Source: Catenuloplanes indicus
GTDB lineage: Bacteria; Actinomycetota; Actinomycetes; Mycobacteriales; Micromonosporaceae
Direction of reading: 5' to 3'
Assembly: GCF_030813715.1 (NCBI RefSeq)
Contig: NZ_JAUSUZ010000001.1
Span: forward strand, 7,663,501-7,727,500
DNA length: 64,000 nucleotides
The number at the start of each line of letters is the position of its first letter. Positions within the stretch are counted from its first letter, which is position 1. Positions 24,009 to 32,977 of this stretch are shown here, one piece after another. The notes beneath the pieces were generated by a model, which saw only the letters and a program-made list of their open reading frames with translations, had not been told where the DNA came from and ran no database searches. The translations under genes and the position numbers were made by a program.

Positions 24009-26492
24009 GTGCGCATCGGAGTTTCCTGGCTGCGCGAACACGTCGACCTGCCGGTGGGCATCACCGGCGTCGACGTCGAGCAGGCCTTGGTGTCCCTCGG
24101 GATCGAGGTGGACTCGGTCGTCGACCAGGCGGCGACCGTCAAAGGTGACCTGGTGGTGGGCCGCGTGCTCACCATCGAGGAGCTGACCGGTTTCAAGAAG
24201 CCGATCCGGTTCTGCACGGTGGACGTCGGCGGTTCCTCGCCCCAGGAGATCGTGTGCGGGGCGCGCAACTTCGCGGTCGGCGACGACGTCGTGGTCATCC
24301 TGCCCGGCGGTGAGCTGCCCGGCGGCTTCACGATCGGCGCGCGGAAGACCTACGGGCGGATGTCCGCGGGCATGATCTGCTCGGCGGCCGAGCTGGGCCT
24401 CAGCGACGACCACGACGGCATCATCGTGCTGGCGGACGCTCCGGCGCCCGGGACCGACGCCCGCCCGCTGGTCGGGCTGGACGACATCATCCTGGAGCTG
24501 GAGATCACCCCGGACCGGGGGTACGCGATGAGCGTGCGCGGTCTCGCCCGGGAACTGTCGCACGCGCTGAAGGTGCCGTTCCGGGACGCGGGCCTGGCCG
24601 CCGCTCCGGCCGGCACCCCGGCGGTTCCGTGGGCGGTCACCGTCGAGGACCAGGCCGGCTGCGACCGGTTCTCCGCGCGGCTGGTCAACGGCATCGACCC
24701 GGCCGCGCCGTCGCCGGACTACATCAAACGGCGGCTCGCGGTCGCCGGTGTCCGGTCGATCGGCCTGGCCGTGGACATCACCAACTACGTGATGCTGGAG
24801 CTGGGCCAGCCGATGCACGCGTTCGACGCGGACCGACTCGACGGTCCGCTGCTGGTCCGCCGCGCGCTGCCGGGCGAGAAGATCACCACGCTGGACGGGG
24901 TGGTCCGCTCGCTCGACGCCGAGGACATGGTGATCTGCTCCGGCGACGCGCCGGGCGTGCCGATCTCGCTGGCCGCGGTGATGGGCGGCGAGACCTCCGA
25001 GGTGCAGCCGACCACCACGAACGTGCTGTTCGAGGCCGCGCACTGGGACGCGGTCATGGTCGGCCGCACCGCCCGGCGGCACAAGCTGTTCAGCGAGGCC
25101 GCGAAGCGCTGGGAGCGGGGCGTCGACCCGGCGCTCACGCTGGTGGCGCTGGAGCGGGCCGTCGCACTGCTGCTGGAGCACGGCGGCGGCACCGCCTCGG
25201 AAGCGGTGCTCGACCTCGACTACCGCCGTCCGATCGTGCCCATCTCGCTGGACGCGACGCTGCCGGCCCGCCGGATCGGCGTGGACTACTCACGCGACCA
25301 GGTCGTCGATCTGCTCCGGCAGATCGGCTGCGCGGTCGACGGGACCGACGTGCTCACCGTGACGCCGCCGTCCTGGCGCCCCGACCTGACCGACCCGGCC
25401 GACCTCGTCGAGGAGGTCGTCCGCCTCGACGGGTACGACGTGGTCCCGAGCCTGCTGCCGGTCGCCCCGGCCGGCAACGGCCTCACCGCGTCGCAGACCC
25501 GCCGCCGGTCGGTCGCCCGCGCACTCGCCGAGAACGGGTACGTGGAGGTGCTCAACTACCCGTTCATGTCCCCGTCGGTGTTCGACGCGTTCGGAATGCC
25601 GGACTCGGACAACCGCCGGTCCACGGTGCGCCTGGCGAACCCGCTCTCCGAGGAGGAGCCGCTGCTGCGCAGCACGCTGCTGCCGCCGCTGCTCACCACG
25701 CTGCGCCGCAACATCGGCCGCGGCACTCGCGACCTTGCGCTCTACGAGATCGGCGCGGTCTTCCACCCGCGCCCCGGCGCCGGCAGCCCGCCGGTCATGG
25801 GCGTTGACGAGCGCCCCGGCGACGACGACCTGTTCGCCGCGGACGCCACGCTGCCCAAGCAGCCGTGGCACGTCGCCGTGGTGCTGGCCGGGGAGATCTC
25901 GCCGTCCGGCTGGTGGGGCGCAGGCCGCGCCGCCACCTGGGCGGACGCGGTCGAGGCGGCCCGCACCGTGCTCTCCGCCGCCGGCATCCCGGCCGCGTCC
26001 ATCACGGTCGCGGCCGGCGACGAGGCACCGTGGCACCCGGGCCGCTGCGCCGCGATCTCGGTCGACGGGACCATCGTCGGCTTCGCCGGCGAGCTGCACC
26101 CGGCGGCCGTCGCCGCGCTCGAACTGCCGCGCCGCACGTGCGCGATGGAGCTGAACCTGACCGCACTGCCGGACGCCCCGGTGGTCCAGGCCCAGCCGCT
26201 GTCGACGTACCCGCCGGCGCTGATCGACGTGGCGCTGGTCGTCGACTCCGGCGTCCCGGCCGCCGCGGTCCAGGCCACGCTGACCGGCGCGGCCGGCCCG
26301 CTGTTGGAGACGGTGCGGCTGTTCGACGTGTACGAGTCGGACTCGCTGGGCGAGGGCCGGAAGTCGCTGGCGTTCAAGCTGACGTTCCGCGCCCCGGACC
26401 GCACGCTGACGGTCGAGGAGGCGGTCACGGCCCGCGACGCGGCGGTCGCGGCAGCGGCTGCGGAGTTCGGCGCCACGCTGCGCGGCGCGTAA
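24009..26492 (+). CDS. pheT: Phenylalanyl-tRNA synthetase beta subunit
   Basis: An 827-residue beta subunit, full length. The EMAP/tRNA-binding domain (residues ~40-150) reads VVGRVLTIEELTGFKKPIRF, then VCGARNFAVGDDVVVILPGG. The B3/B4 editing domain contains AVDITNYVMLELGQPMHAFD. B5 and the core-like domain follow, and the C-terminal ferredoxin-like anticodon domain is YPPALIDVALVVDSGVPA to KLTFRAPDRTLTVEE. GTG 24009 has GGAGG six bases upstream, preceded by a T-rich tract (GACTTTTTTCTTTTAAG) like that before rplT. A hairpin follows the stop. Confidence 0.98.
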   Translation: MRIGVSWLREHVDLPVGITGVDVEQALVSLGIEVDSVVDQAATVKGDLVVGRVLTIEELTGFKKPIRFCTVDVGGSSPQEIVCGARNFAVGDDVVVILPGGELPGGFTIGARKTYGRMSAGMICSAAELGLSDDHDGIIVLADAPAPGTDARPLVGLDDIILELEITPDRGYAMSVRGLARELSHALKVPFRDAGLAAAPAGTPAVPWAVTVEDQAGCDRFSARLVNGIDPAAPSPDYIKRRLAVAGVRSIGLAVDITNYVMLELGQPMHAFDADRLDGPLLVRRALPGEKITTLDGVVRSLDAEDMVICSGDAPGVPISLAAVMGGETSEVQPTTTNVLFEAAHWDAVMVGRTARRHKLFSEAAKRWERGVDPALTLVALERAVALLLEHGGGTASEAVLDLDYRRPIVPISLDATLPARRIGVDYSRDQVVDLLRQIGCAVDGTDVLTVTPPSWRPDLTDPADLVEEVVRLDGYDVVPSLLPVAPAGNGLTASQTRRRSVARALAENGYVEVLNYPFMSPSVFDAFGMPDSDNRRSTVRLANPLSEEEPLLRSTLLPPLLTTLRRNIGRGTRDLALYEIGAVFHPRPGAGSPPVMGVDERPGDDDLFAADATLPKQPWHVAVVLAGEISPSGWWGAGRAATWADAVEAARTVLSAAGIPAASITVAAGDEAPWHPGRCAAISVDGTIVGFAGELHPAAVAALELPRRTCAMELNLTALPDAPVVQAQPLSTYPPALIDVALVVDSGVPAAAVQATLTGAAGPLLETVRLFDVYESDSLGEGRKSLAFKLTFRAPDRTLTVEEAVTARDAAVAAAAAEFGATLRGA

Positions 26493-26508
26493 CCGCCCAC
26501 CACCACGG

Positions 26509-26539
26509 AGCCCCGCCGATCCGCTGGACCGGCGGGGCT
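26509..26539 (+). terminator. Terminator after pheT
   Basis: AGCCCCGCCG (26509-26518) pairs with CGGCGGGGCT (26530-26539), 11-base loop, 17 bases past the pheT stop. Confidence 0.75.
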
Positions 26540-26635
26540 TCGTGCCGGGCAGGCGCTCCTCAGCATCTCGATCGCCGGGTATTCGTTCCAGTCGCTCAGG
26601 AAGGGGTAACCAGGGGGGGTCGTAAACTGCCGCGC

Positions 26636-27685
26636 GTGGAGATTCGTGCGTGCACGACCGGGGACGTCGGCGATGCGGTGAAGCTGCTGCATCTGACGAG
26701 TGCGTCGGACGCACGAATTCGATGGCGGCGGCTGTTGACGGCGGGCGGCGTGCACGCCGTCGTCGCGGCGGACGGTGGGCGGGTCGTGGGCGCGGCGCTG
26801 CTCGGCTCGGTCGCGGACTACCGCGGGCAGCGCGCGATCGGGCTCGGCGTCGCGCCGGACGCGCGCGGACGGGGGATCGGCACTGCGCTGGCGGCGGAGC
26901 TGGTGCGGGCGGACCGTTCCGCCGGGCCGGGAGCGGGGCCGGTCGCGATGACGATGCGCGACGACCTCCCGCGCGGGCTACGGTTCGCGGAGCGGCTGGA
27001 CCTGCGGGTCTACAACCACTGCACCGGCTGGACGATCACCCTGGACGACCCGGCGGCGCTGCGGCCGGCGGCGCACGCGGCCGCGACGAGGTCGAACGTG
27101 CGGCTGGAGACGACGACCCTGGGGGAGTCACGGGCCCGGTTCGTGGCTGCGGCCGGTGACTCGCTGGCCGGGATGCCGACTGACACGCCGATCGACCTGG
27201 AGCGGTTCGCCGCGGACATGCCGGACCACGTGGTGGTGCTGTTCGCGACGGACGCGGACGGCACCGCGGGCGTCTGCCTGATCCGGCCGGACGGCGACAC
27301 CGGCGGCTGGCACACCAGCTACACCGGCGTGGCCACGCGGGCCCGGCGGCGTGGTGTCGCACGGGCGCTGAAGCTGGGCTCGTTCGTCGCGGCCGCGGAA
27401 CGCGGCGGCATCGCGATGCACGGCGAGAACGACGACCGGAACGCACCGATGCTCGCGCTCAGCGCCGCCGTCGGGATGCGGCGCGGCCTGGGCTACTGGT
27501 CACTGGTGACCGATCGGCTCGCTCAGGTCGTACCGGTAACGGCGGGCGCGCATCTCACGGCGGAACCGGGCGCGGGCGGCCAGCCGGCGCCGGGTCGCCG
27601 CCAGGTCGATGCCGAAGAAGAAGGCGTTCGGCAGCGCGTGCACGGCCAGCGCGATCACGACGAGTATCGCGGCCCAGACCGGTAG
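26636..27685 (+). CDS. Tandem GNAT N-acetyltransferase with antisense-overlapping C-terminus
   Basis: A 349-residue protein with two GNAT domains. The first has the acetyl-CoA motif A in IGLGVAPDARGRGIGTALAA; the second has TSYTGVATRARRRGVARALK followed by the family-typical KLGSFVAAAERGG and NAPMLALSAAVGMRRGLGYW. Substrate unknown. GTG 26636 lies 8 bases after TAAACT, a leaderless-type arrangement. A normal double GNAT would end near LGYWSLVTDR (residue ~296). Here the frame runs a further ~50 residues of low-quality sequence across the 3' end of the opposite TPR gene, with a 186-bp overlap. The original stop was probably lost or displaced. Confidence 0.87.
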   Translation: MEIRACTTGDVGDAVKLLHLTSASDARIRWRRLLTAGGVHAVVAADGGRVVGAALLGSVADYRGQRAIGLGVAPDARGRGIGTALAAELVRADRSAGPGAGPVAMTMRDDLPRGLRFAERLDLRVYNHCTGWTITLDDPAALRPAAHAAATRSNVRLETTTLGESRARFVAAAGDSLAGMPTDTPIDLERFAADMPDHVVVLFATDADGTAGVCLIRPDGDTGGWHTSYTGVATRARRRGVARALKLGSFVAAAERGGIAMHGENDDRNAPMLALSAAVGMRRGLGYWSLVTDRLAQVVPVTAGAHLTAEPGAGGQPAPGRRQVDAEEEGVRQRVHGQRDHDEYRGPDR

Positions 27686-28609
27686 CCACCCGCCGGGCAG
27701 CACCGCGAGCAGCGCCAGCACCGCCGCGGGCAGCAGCACCGAGATCGCGGACCCGAAGAGGCCGGGCAGATCCGCCTCTACCCGCCACCGGGTACGCCAG
27801 GTGCGCCGCATCGCGCGGCCCCGGCCGGACCAGGCGATCAGCGCGAGGTAGAGGCCGAGCGTGGGCAGGGCGAACGCCGCGACCGGCACGGTGGCCACGG
27901 TCGCGGCGACGGTGACGGCGGCGGCCAGCACGGTGCCGGCGAGTGACCAGCGGCGGCGCAGGCACTGCAGGCCGACCTCGACGGAGACGGCGTAGTAGTC
28001 GTTGGACGGTTCGTCGCCGAGCAGCCGTAGGTAGTACCGGGTCGCGGTGGCCTCCCGCCAGGCCAGGTGGTACGTGTGCCCGATCGTGGCGACCGGGTCG
28101 ATGTCGGCCGGTGCCTCCCGCAGCACCTGCCGGTAGACGGCCCGGGCGCGGCTCGTCTCGCCCGCGGTGATCAGCGCGTACCCGAGCATCAGCCGGCAGT
28201 CCGACGCACGGGCCGGTTCGAGGCGCATCGCCTCGGCGATGTCCGGGTACGCCTCCGCGACCCGGCCGGCCGCGATCAGCGTCTTCGCGCGGCACAGGTG
28301 GCCGCCGATGCCGTCGTCGAGGGCCAGCGCGCGCCCCGCGGCGGCGATCGCCTCGTCGTGCCGTTCGAGGTCGCTGAGCGCGAGCGCCCGGATCCGCCAG
28401 ATCCGCTCGTCGTCCGGTGCCAGCAGCACGGCCGAACTCGACGCCTGCAGCGCCTCCTTCGGCCGGTCGTCGGTGTGCAGCAGGTCGGCGAGCCCGATGA
28501 GCAGGTCGGCGTCGTCCGGCTGCTCGGCGAGTGCGCCCCGGATCAGGGTCTCCGCCTCGGCGATCCGGTTGACGTCGATCAGATGCCGGGCCGAGTCCAG
28601 GACGGTCAC
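27500..28609 (-). CDS. TPR membrane protein coupled to the AAA ATPase
   Basis: A 369-residue protein. Residues 1-190 form about five tetratricopeptide-like helical repeats (LIDVNRIAEAETLIRGALAE, then EALQASSSAVLLAPDDERIW, then EAIAAAGRALALDDGIG). Residues ~225-270 and ~290-340 contain hydrophobic helices (GTVLAAAVTVAATVATVPVA, ISVLLPAAVLALLAVLPGGW), and the tail is strongly basic. GTG 28609 overlaps the stop of the AAA gene (GTGA). It is likely the membrane anchor or client adaptor for the ATPase, by inference from coupling and from shared TPR repeats. Function unknown. Confidence 0.85.
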   Translation of the reverse strand: MTVLDSARHLIDVNRIAEAETLIRGALAEQPDDADLLIGLADLLHTDDRPKEALQASSSAVLLAPDDERIWRIRALALSDLERHDEAIAAAGRALALDDGIGGHLCRAKTLIAAGRVAEAYPDIAEAMRLEPARASDCRLMLGYALITAGETSRARAVYRQVLREAPADIDPVATIGHTYHLAWREATATRYYLRLLGDEPSNDYYAVSVEVGLQCLRRRWSLAGTVLAAAVTVAATVATVPVAAFALPTLGLYLALIAWSGRGRAMRRTWRTRWRVEADLPGLFGSAISVLLPAAVLALLAVLPGGWLPVWAAILVVIALAVHALPNAFFFGIDLAATRRRLAARARFRREMRARRYRYDLSEPIGHQ

Positions 28610-29874
28610 AGCATCTTCCGCTTCTTGAGGTAGGCGGCCAGCTCGTCGTAGATGCCGCTCTCGTTCGCGTACAGCGCGGCGTTGCGCGCGGTCGCGAGCC
28701 ACGGGCCGATCGACGGCTTCGTCTCGGCCATCGCGGCCTCCAGGTCCCGCTGCTCGATCATGCGGACGTCACCGCTGGTCAGCGAGTCGTGCAGCGCGTA
28801 CTCCGCGGCGGTCTCGCACAGGTGCGCCAGGTCCGCGCCGGACAGGTCGGCGGTGCCGCGGACCAGCGGGTCCAGCCGGACCGCGGCGATGGGCCGGTCG
28901 CGCAGGTGGTAGCGGAGGATCGCCTCGCGGGCCGGCGCGTCCGGCGGTGCCACGAACACGGTCCGGTCCAGGCGGCCGGGGCGGCGCAGCGCCGCGTCCA
29001 CGTCCCACGGCGCGTTGGTCGCGCCGAGCACGAACACGCCCTCGTTCACGCTGTCCACGCCGTCGAGCTCGGCCAGTAGCTGGTTGCCGACCGTGCGCAT
29101 CGCGCTGGAGCCCATGCTGCTGCGCTTGTGGCCGAGTGCGTCGATCTCGTCGAGGAACAGCACGCAGGGCGCGTTGCGGCGGGCGGCCTCGAACAGCTCG
29201 TGCAGGTTGCGCTCGGAGGAGCCGATCCACATCTCCAGCACGTCGGAGACGGCGAGCGAGATGAACGACGCACCGAGCTCGCCGGCGAGCGCGCGGGCCA
29301 GGAACGTCTTGCCGCAGCCGGGCGGGCCGTAGAGCAGCATGCCGCCGCGCAGGCTCTTGCCGAAGAGCTTGCGCAGCTTCGTGTTGCGCATCGGCCCGAG
29401 GAACGCCATCTCCAGGCGCTTCTTCACGTCCTGCATGCCGCCGACGTCGGCGAGGCGGGCGGTGACGCGCTCGACGTCGAAGACACGGTCGGCCTCGGAC
29501 CGCACCGGTTCGGGCTCCCCGTCGTCGGCGAACCTCGGCGGCGCGATGCCGGCGAGCTCCTCCTCGTACGCCGCCAGCGGGTCCTCCTGGGCCGGCGAAG
29601 CGTCCTGGGCCGGCGGATTGGCCGGCCCAGGGGCCGGAGCCGCGGCAGCGGCGGGAACCGACGGAGCCGGCGGGCCCGGGGTCAGGGCGCGGCGCATCAG
29701 CGCCTGGGCCGCCTCGCTGACCGGATCGCGCTGCAACGCCTGCGCGGCCTCGGCCACCGCGTCGCCCTGACGGCCCGCTGCCAGCAGCAGCTCCGCCAGG
29801 TGCAGTCGAAGGTGGACGTCGTCCGGCCGGGCGTCCACCGCCGCACGCATACTGTCGATCAGCGCCTCGGACAT
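28606..29874 (-). CDS. TPR-AAA+ ATPase (CDC48/FtsH-like AAA core)
   Basis: A 422-residue AAA ATPase. The N-terminus (MRAAVDARPDDVHLRLHLAE, then AVAEAAQALQRDP) is a short TPR pair. An Ala/Pro linker (residues 65-100) follows. The AAA module has LADVGGMQDVKKRLEMAFLG, Walker A GPPGCGKT (about 181-188), Walker B VLFLDEIDA (about 239-247), sensor-1 LGATNAPWDVD and arginine-finger region RRPGRLDRTVFV. It is a classical AAA and not an EccA/CbbX type. GAGGAG precedes ATG 29874. The adjacent TPR membrane gene is translationally coupled. Probably a remodelling motor acting at the membrane; the client is unknown. Confidence 0.92.
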   Translation of the reverse strand: MSEALIDSMRAAVDARPDDVHLRLHLAELLLAAGRQGDAVAEAAQALQRDPVSEAAQALMRRALTPGPPAPSVPAAAAAPAPGPANPPAQDASPAQEDPLAAYEEELAGIAPPRFADDGEPEPVRSEADRVFDVERVTARLADVGGMQDVKKRLEMAFLGPMRNTKLRKLFGKSLRGGMLLYGPPGCGKTFLARALAGELGASFISLAVSDVLEMWIGSSERNLHELFEAARRNAPCVLFLDEIDALGHKRSSMGSSAMRTVGNQLLAELDGVDSVNEGVFVLGATNAPWDVDAALRRPGRLDRTVFVAPPDAPAREAILRYHLRDRPIAAVRLDPLVRGTADLSGADLAHLCETAAEYALHDSLTSGDVRMIEQRDLEAAMAETKPSIGPWLATARNAALYANESGIYDELAAYLKKRKML

Positions 29875-29934
29875 CCGCTCTCCTCGTACCGGCCCGTGTT
29901 GCGGAGCACAGGTTACCGGTAAGGATCTTGCGGT

Positions 29935-31356
29935 CTACGGCGCCTCGGGGAGCGTGACCGGGCTGCTGCCGGCGGCCGGATTCCCGGTCGCGGAGAGGTT
30001 GTCCGCGATCGCCCGGCCCGGCGGGATCTCCGTTGTGGCCGTCGGGTCCGGTGCGGCGGCGTACCGGGCGCTCAGGCGGCGGTACGGCCGGGTGTTCAGC
30101 GCGGCCACCGTGGCGATCACGCCGATCACGCCGGTGAGCACGAAGACCAGTGCGAGTCCGCGGTCCGCGCCGGTACCGAACCAGGAGCCGATCGTGCGGG
30201 CCCCGGCGCCGTCGGTCATGAACGGGATGAAGAAGAACTGGGCGATCGGTGAGATCAGGAACGCGGTGGCCGGGGATGCGGCCTGCTCGACGCTCTGTGC
30301 GAAGCCGAACACCCGGCCCTGCCGTTCCAGCGGCACCACGCGTTGCAGGATCGTCTGCTCGGCCGCCTCCGCGTACGGCACGAGCAGCATGTAGACGTAC
30401 ATGCCGACGGCCAGCGGGATGATCGACGCGGTCAGCGGGAACAGCGCCACCACGGCCCACAGCACCAGGTTGACCAGCAGCAGCAGGCGCACCGGGCGGC
30501 TGCCCAGGCCGGTGCGCGCGATGAGCAGGCCGCCGACGATGAAGCCGGTGCTCAGTACGCCCCACAGCACGCCCCAGGTCTGCACGGAGACGAGTGACAG
30601 CCCGTACGCGTCCATCAGCGCCATGAAGACGCCGCCGAGCAGATTGTTGAACGCGGAGAAGAACACCAGAGCCATCAGCCCGGGTACGCCGCGGACGACC
30701 CGCACCGTGCCGTGCAGATCGACGCGTCCGCCCTCGGCCGCGTGCTCGGCCGACGGCGCCGGCTCGCGGACCGTCACGGTGGCCAGGTGCACGATCGACA
30801 GCCCGAGCACGACCAGCGCCAGGATCAGCACCGACCGCATGCCGTCGAACGCGACGAGCAGTCCGCTGATCACGGACGTGGTCAGCATCGACACGCCGGA
30901 CGTGGTGCCGACCAGCCCGTTGGCCCGGTCCCGGCTGCCCTCGTCGATCAGGATCGTGACCAGCGTCGGCATCGCGATCGTCCGGATGTTGCCGGCGATC
31001 ACGCCGCACATCAGCAGCACGACGAACGCCCAGAGCCGTACGCCCGCGGGATTCCGGAACGCTTCCGGCGGTGTCACCAGCCAGACGCCGAGCGCGGCCA
31101 GGTAGAGCACGAACGACGCGCCCGCGGACACCTGCATCATCAGCGTGCGCCGGTGATGGTCGACCAGACTGCCGAACCAGATGCCGGTCACCGCGGTCAG
31201 CACCAGGAAGATGCCGGAGATCACCCCGGTCGCGAAGACCGATGTCGTCTCCAGGAAGACCCAGAACGTGACCGCGAACCACACCGTGAAGTTGATGACC
31301 GACACCAGCAGCGTGTTGACGAGGAGCTGGTAGAAGGTCCGCAGGTCACCGCTCAT
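29935..31356 (-). CDS. MFS-type efflux transporter
   Basis: A 473-residue membrane protein with about 12 helices, starting LRTFYQLLVNTLLVSVINFT. The loop 2-3 motif GIWFGSLVDHHRRTLMMQ is the conserved MFS motif A (G-x3-D-x2-RR). GTTSGVSMLTTSVISGLLV is the helix-5 region of MFS_3/enterobactin-exporter-like drug efflux proteins. A 40-residue Pro/Thr-rich cytoplasmic tail ends the protein. ATG 31356 matches the family start. An earlier GTG (31410) overlaps the stop of the Crp-family gene upstream (GTGA), so the transporter is probably co-expressed with that regulator. Substrate unknown. Confidence 0.88.
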   Translation of the reverse strand: MSGDLRTFYQLLVNTLLVSVINFTVWFAVTFWVFLETTSVFATGVISGIFLVLTAVTGIWFGSLVDHHRRTLMMQVSAGASFVLYLAALGVWLVTPPEAFRNPAGVRLWAFVVLLMCGVIAGNIRTIAMPTLVTILIDEGSRDRANGLVGTTSGVSMLTTSVISGLLVAFDGMRSVLILALVVLGLSIVHLATVTVREPAPSAEHAAEGGRVDLHGTVRVVRGVPGLMALVFFSAFNNLLGGVFMALMDAYGLSLVSVQTWGVLWGVLSTGFIVGGLLIARTGLGSRPVRLLLLVNLVLWAVVALFPLTASIIPLAVGMYVYMLLVPYAEAAEQTILQRVVPLERQGRVFGFAQSVEQAASPATAFLISPIAQFFFIPFMTDGAGARTIGSWFGTGADRGLALVFVLTGVIGVIATVAALNTRPYRRLSARYAAAPDPTATTEIPPGRAIADNLSATGNPAAGSSPVTLPEAP

Positions 31357-31406
31357 CGGAACACCGTAGAGCCTGGGTCCGACACTTTCCCGCGGATTTC
31401 GGTCGT

Positions 31407-32090
31407 TCACTGCCCGTCCAGGTCGGCCTGGTGTCGCAGGGACGGCAGGTCGACGATGGTGATCCGCCGGTAGCGGGATCGCACCACGCCCTCGCGCCGC
31501 AGCTGACGCATCGCCCGGTGCACGCTGACCTCGGACGCGCCGCAGAGCGCCGCCAGCTCGGGCTGGGTGAGCTGCACGCCGAGCGCGACACCGGCCGTGG
31601 TGCGGTATCCGTGCGCGGTCGCGAGATCCGCCAGGATCCGGGCCAGGCGGACCGGGACCGGGTACGCGGCGAAGTCGACCCGCCGCCGGATCGCGCGACG
31701 CAACTGGTCCGCGACGAGGCCGGCGAGTTGCAGCGCGGCGTGCGGATGCTCGGCCAGGAACGCCTGGAGTTCATGACGCTGGATGATGCGGACCTGCGCC
31801 GGCCCGCACGTGGTGACGGTGGCGCTGCGCGGTCCGCCGTTGAGCGCGGCCATCTCGCCGATCAGATCGCCGGACACCCGGATGTCGATCAGCGACTCAC
31901 GGTCGTCTGCGGTCCGGGTCGTGACCTTGGTCAGTGCGCGGCACAGTAGGACCACGAACGTTCCGGCGTCCCCCTCGCGGAGCAGGACGTGGTCGTCGGT
32001 GACGTGCAGCGCGACGCCGAGCGCGAGCAGTCGTTCGCGCGCGGACGGACGCAGACGGTCCAGCAGGGTTCCGACCGGCCATTCGGTCAC
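31407..32090 (-). CDS. Crp/Fnr-family transcription regulator
   Basis: A 227-residue regulator. The N-terminal cyclic-nucleotide-like beta roll includes HVLLREGDAGTFVVLLCRAL and SGDLIGEMAALNGGPRSATV; the GEMA..PRSA element is the phosphate-binding cassette, so ligand binding is plausible. The long dimer helix and winged helix LTQPELAALCGASEVSVHRA, then MRQLRREGVVRSRYR, follow. A -10 TAGATA (reverse strand, 32097-32102) lies six bases before GTG 32090, supporting a leaderless start there over GTG 32093. It precedes the MFS gene in the same direction and diverges from the cyclase-like gene, so it may control either. Confidence 0.92.
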   Translation of the reverse strand: MTEWPVGTLLDRLRPSARERLLALGVALHVTDDHVLLREGDAGTFVVLLCRALTKVTTRTADDRESLIDIRVSGDLIGEMAALNGGPRSATVTTCGPAQVRIIQRHELQAFLAEHPHAALQLAGLVADQLRRAIRRRVDFAAYPVPVRLARILADLATAHGYRTTAGVALGVQLTQPELAALCGASEVSVHRAMRQLRREGVVRSRYRRITIVDLPSLRHQADLDGQ

Positions 32091-32227
32091 CACAGATATC
32101 TACCGTAGTGGAATTGTGTGACGTTGCGTCCTGTGCCGAACCCGTCCTTTGACCGGGATTCCGGTGGCCGTCCGCCACTTCACTGGCCTCGTGCCGCCCG
32201 GGGGCGGCGGCAGGGGGAGGCAACACC

Positions 32228-32977
32228 ATGGAAGGCGAGGGCGTACCGGTCCGCCGCGTGCAGGTGGGGGCGGATCTGGAGGGGTACAGCAAGCTGCGGA
32301 ACCGTGAGCAACGCAGGGCGCAGGCCCTGTTCCAGCACGTGCTGCAGGCGGCCGCGGCGGACGCGGGCCTGGACCGGGGCGAGTGGATCACGCAGTCGAG
32401 CGGGGACGGCGAGATCGCGATCCTCCCGGCGGAGGTGGACGAGACGCGGGTGGCCGGCCGTTTCGTGCCCGCTGTCGACGGACTTCTCCGGCGGCACGAC
32501 GAGCGCAGGCCGGCGCGGGAGCGGCTGCGTCTGCGGATGGCCGTCCACCAGGGTCTCGTGCACCTGGACGGCGCGAGTGGTTTCCCGGGCGAGGCCGTGG
32601 TGCACCTCGCGCGCCTGCTGGACGCGCCGGTGCTGAAGCAGGCGCTGGCCGCGTACGCCGGCGCGTCGGTCGCGCTCGCGGTGTCCCCGGAGATCTACCG
32701 GGACCTGTGCAGCTATCCGGGCGGTCTGCGGCCGGAGTGGTTCCGGGAGGAGACGGTGTCCGTCCCGGCCAAGGGATTCACCGCGCAGGCCTGGATCTCC
32801 GTGCTGGGCGAGGACGTGAACGAGCGCGCCCGGCTCTCCGCGGAAGCGACCCCGGACGTGCTCGCGACCGGGGAGAAGGACGGCCGGTATGTGACCGGGG
32901 ACGTGGACAACACCGGCCAGTGGGTCCAGGGCGACCACGGAATGGCGATCGGAACTATCCAGGGGTGGCCGAGATGA
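32228..32977 (+). CDS. Class III nucleotide cyclase-like protein, first gene of a three-gene cassette
   Basis: A 249-residue cytoplasmic protein. The fold pattern is that of class III cyclase homology domains: strand with metal Asp16 (QVGADLEGYSKL), then ITQSSGDGEIAILP with second metal Asp60 in GDG, then LRLRMAVHQGLVHLDGASGF, PGEAVVHLARLLDAP. Both metal positions are kept, but the usual N-x3-R pair near the second half is not obvious, so activity is uncertain. A flexible tail follows with a Gly/Asp-rich segment GDVDNTGQWVQGDHG. ATG 32228 follows GGGGGAGG. Its stop overlaps the next start (ATGA). No membrane or sensor domain is present. I recognise the superfamily pattern, not a named gene. 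Confidence 0.75.
   Translation: MEGEGVPVRRVQVGADLEGYSKLRNREQRRAQALFQHVLQAAAADAGLDRGEWITQSSGDGEIAILPAEVDETRVAGRFVPAVDGLLRRHDERRPARERLRLRMAVHQGLVHLDGASGFPGEAVVHLARLLDAPVLKQALAAYAGASVALAVSPEIYRDLCSYPGGLRPEWFREETVSVPAKGFTAQAWISVLGEDVNERARLSAEATPDVLATGEKDGRYVTGDVDNTGQWVQGDHGMAIGTIQGWPR

Noticed and set aside
28606..29874. EccA of a type VII secretion system
   Set aside because: AAA core is of the CDC48/FtsH type (GPPGCGKT with AAA arginine-finger region), the TPR part is short, and no ESX genes flank it.
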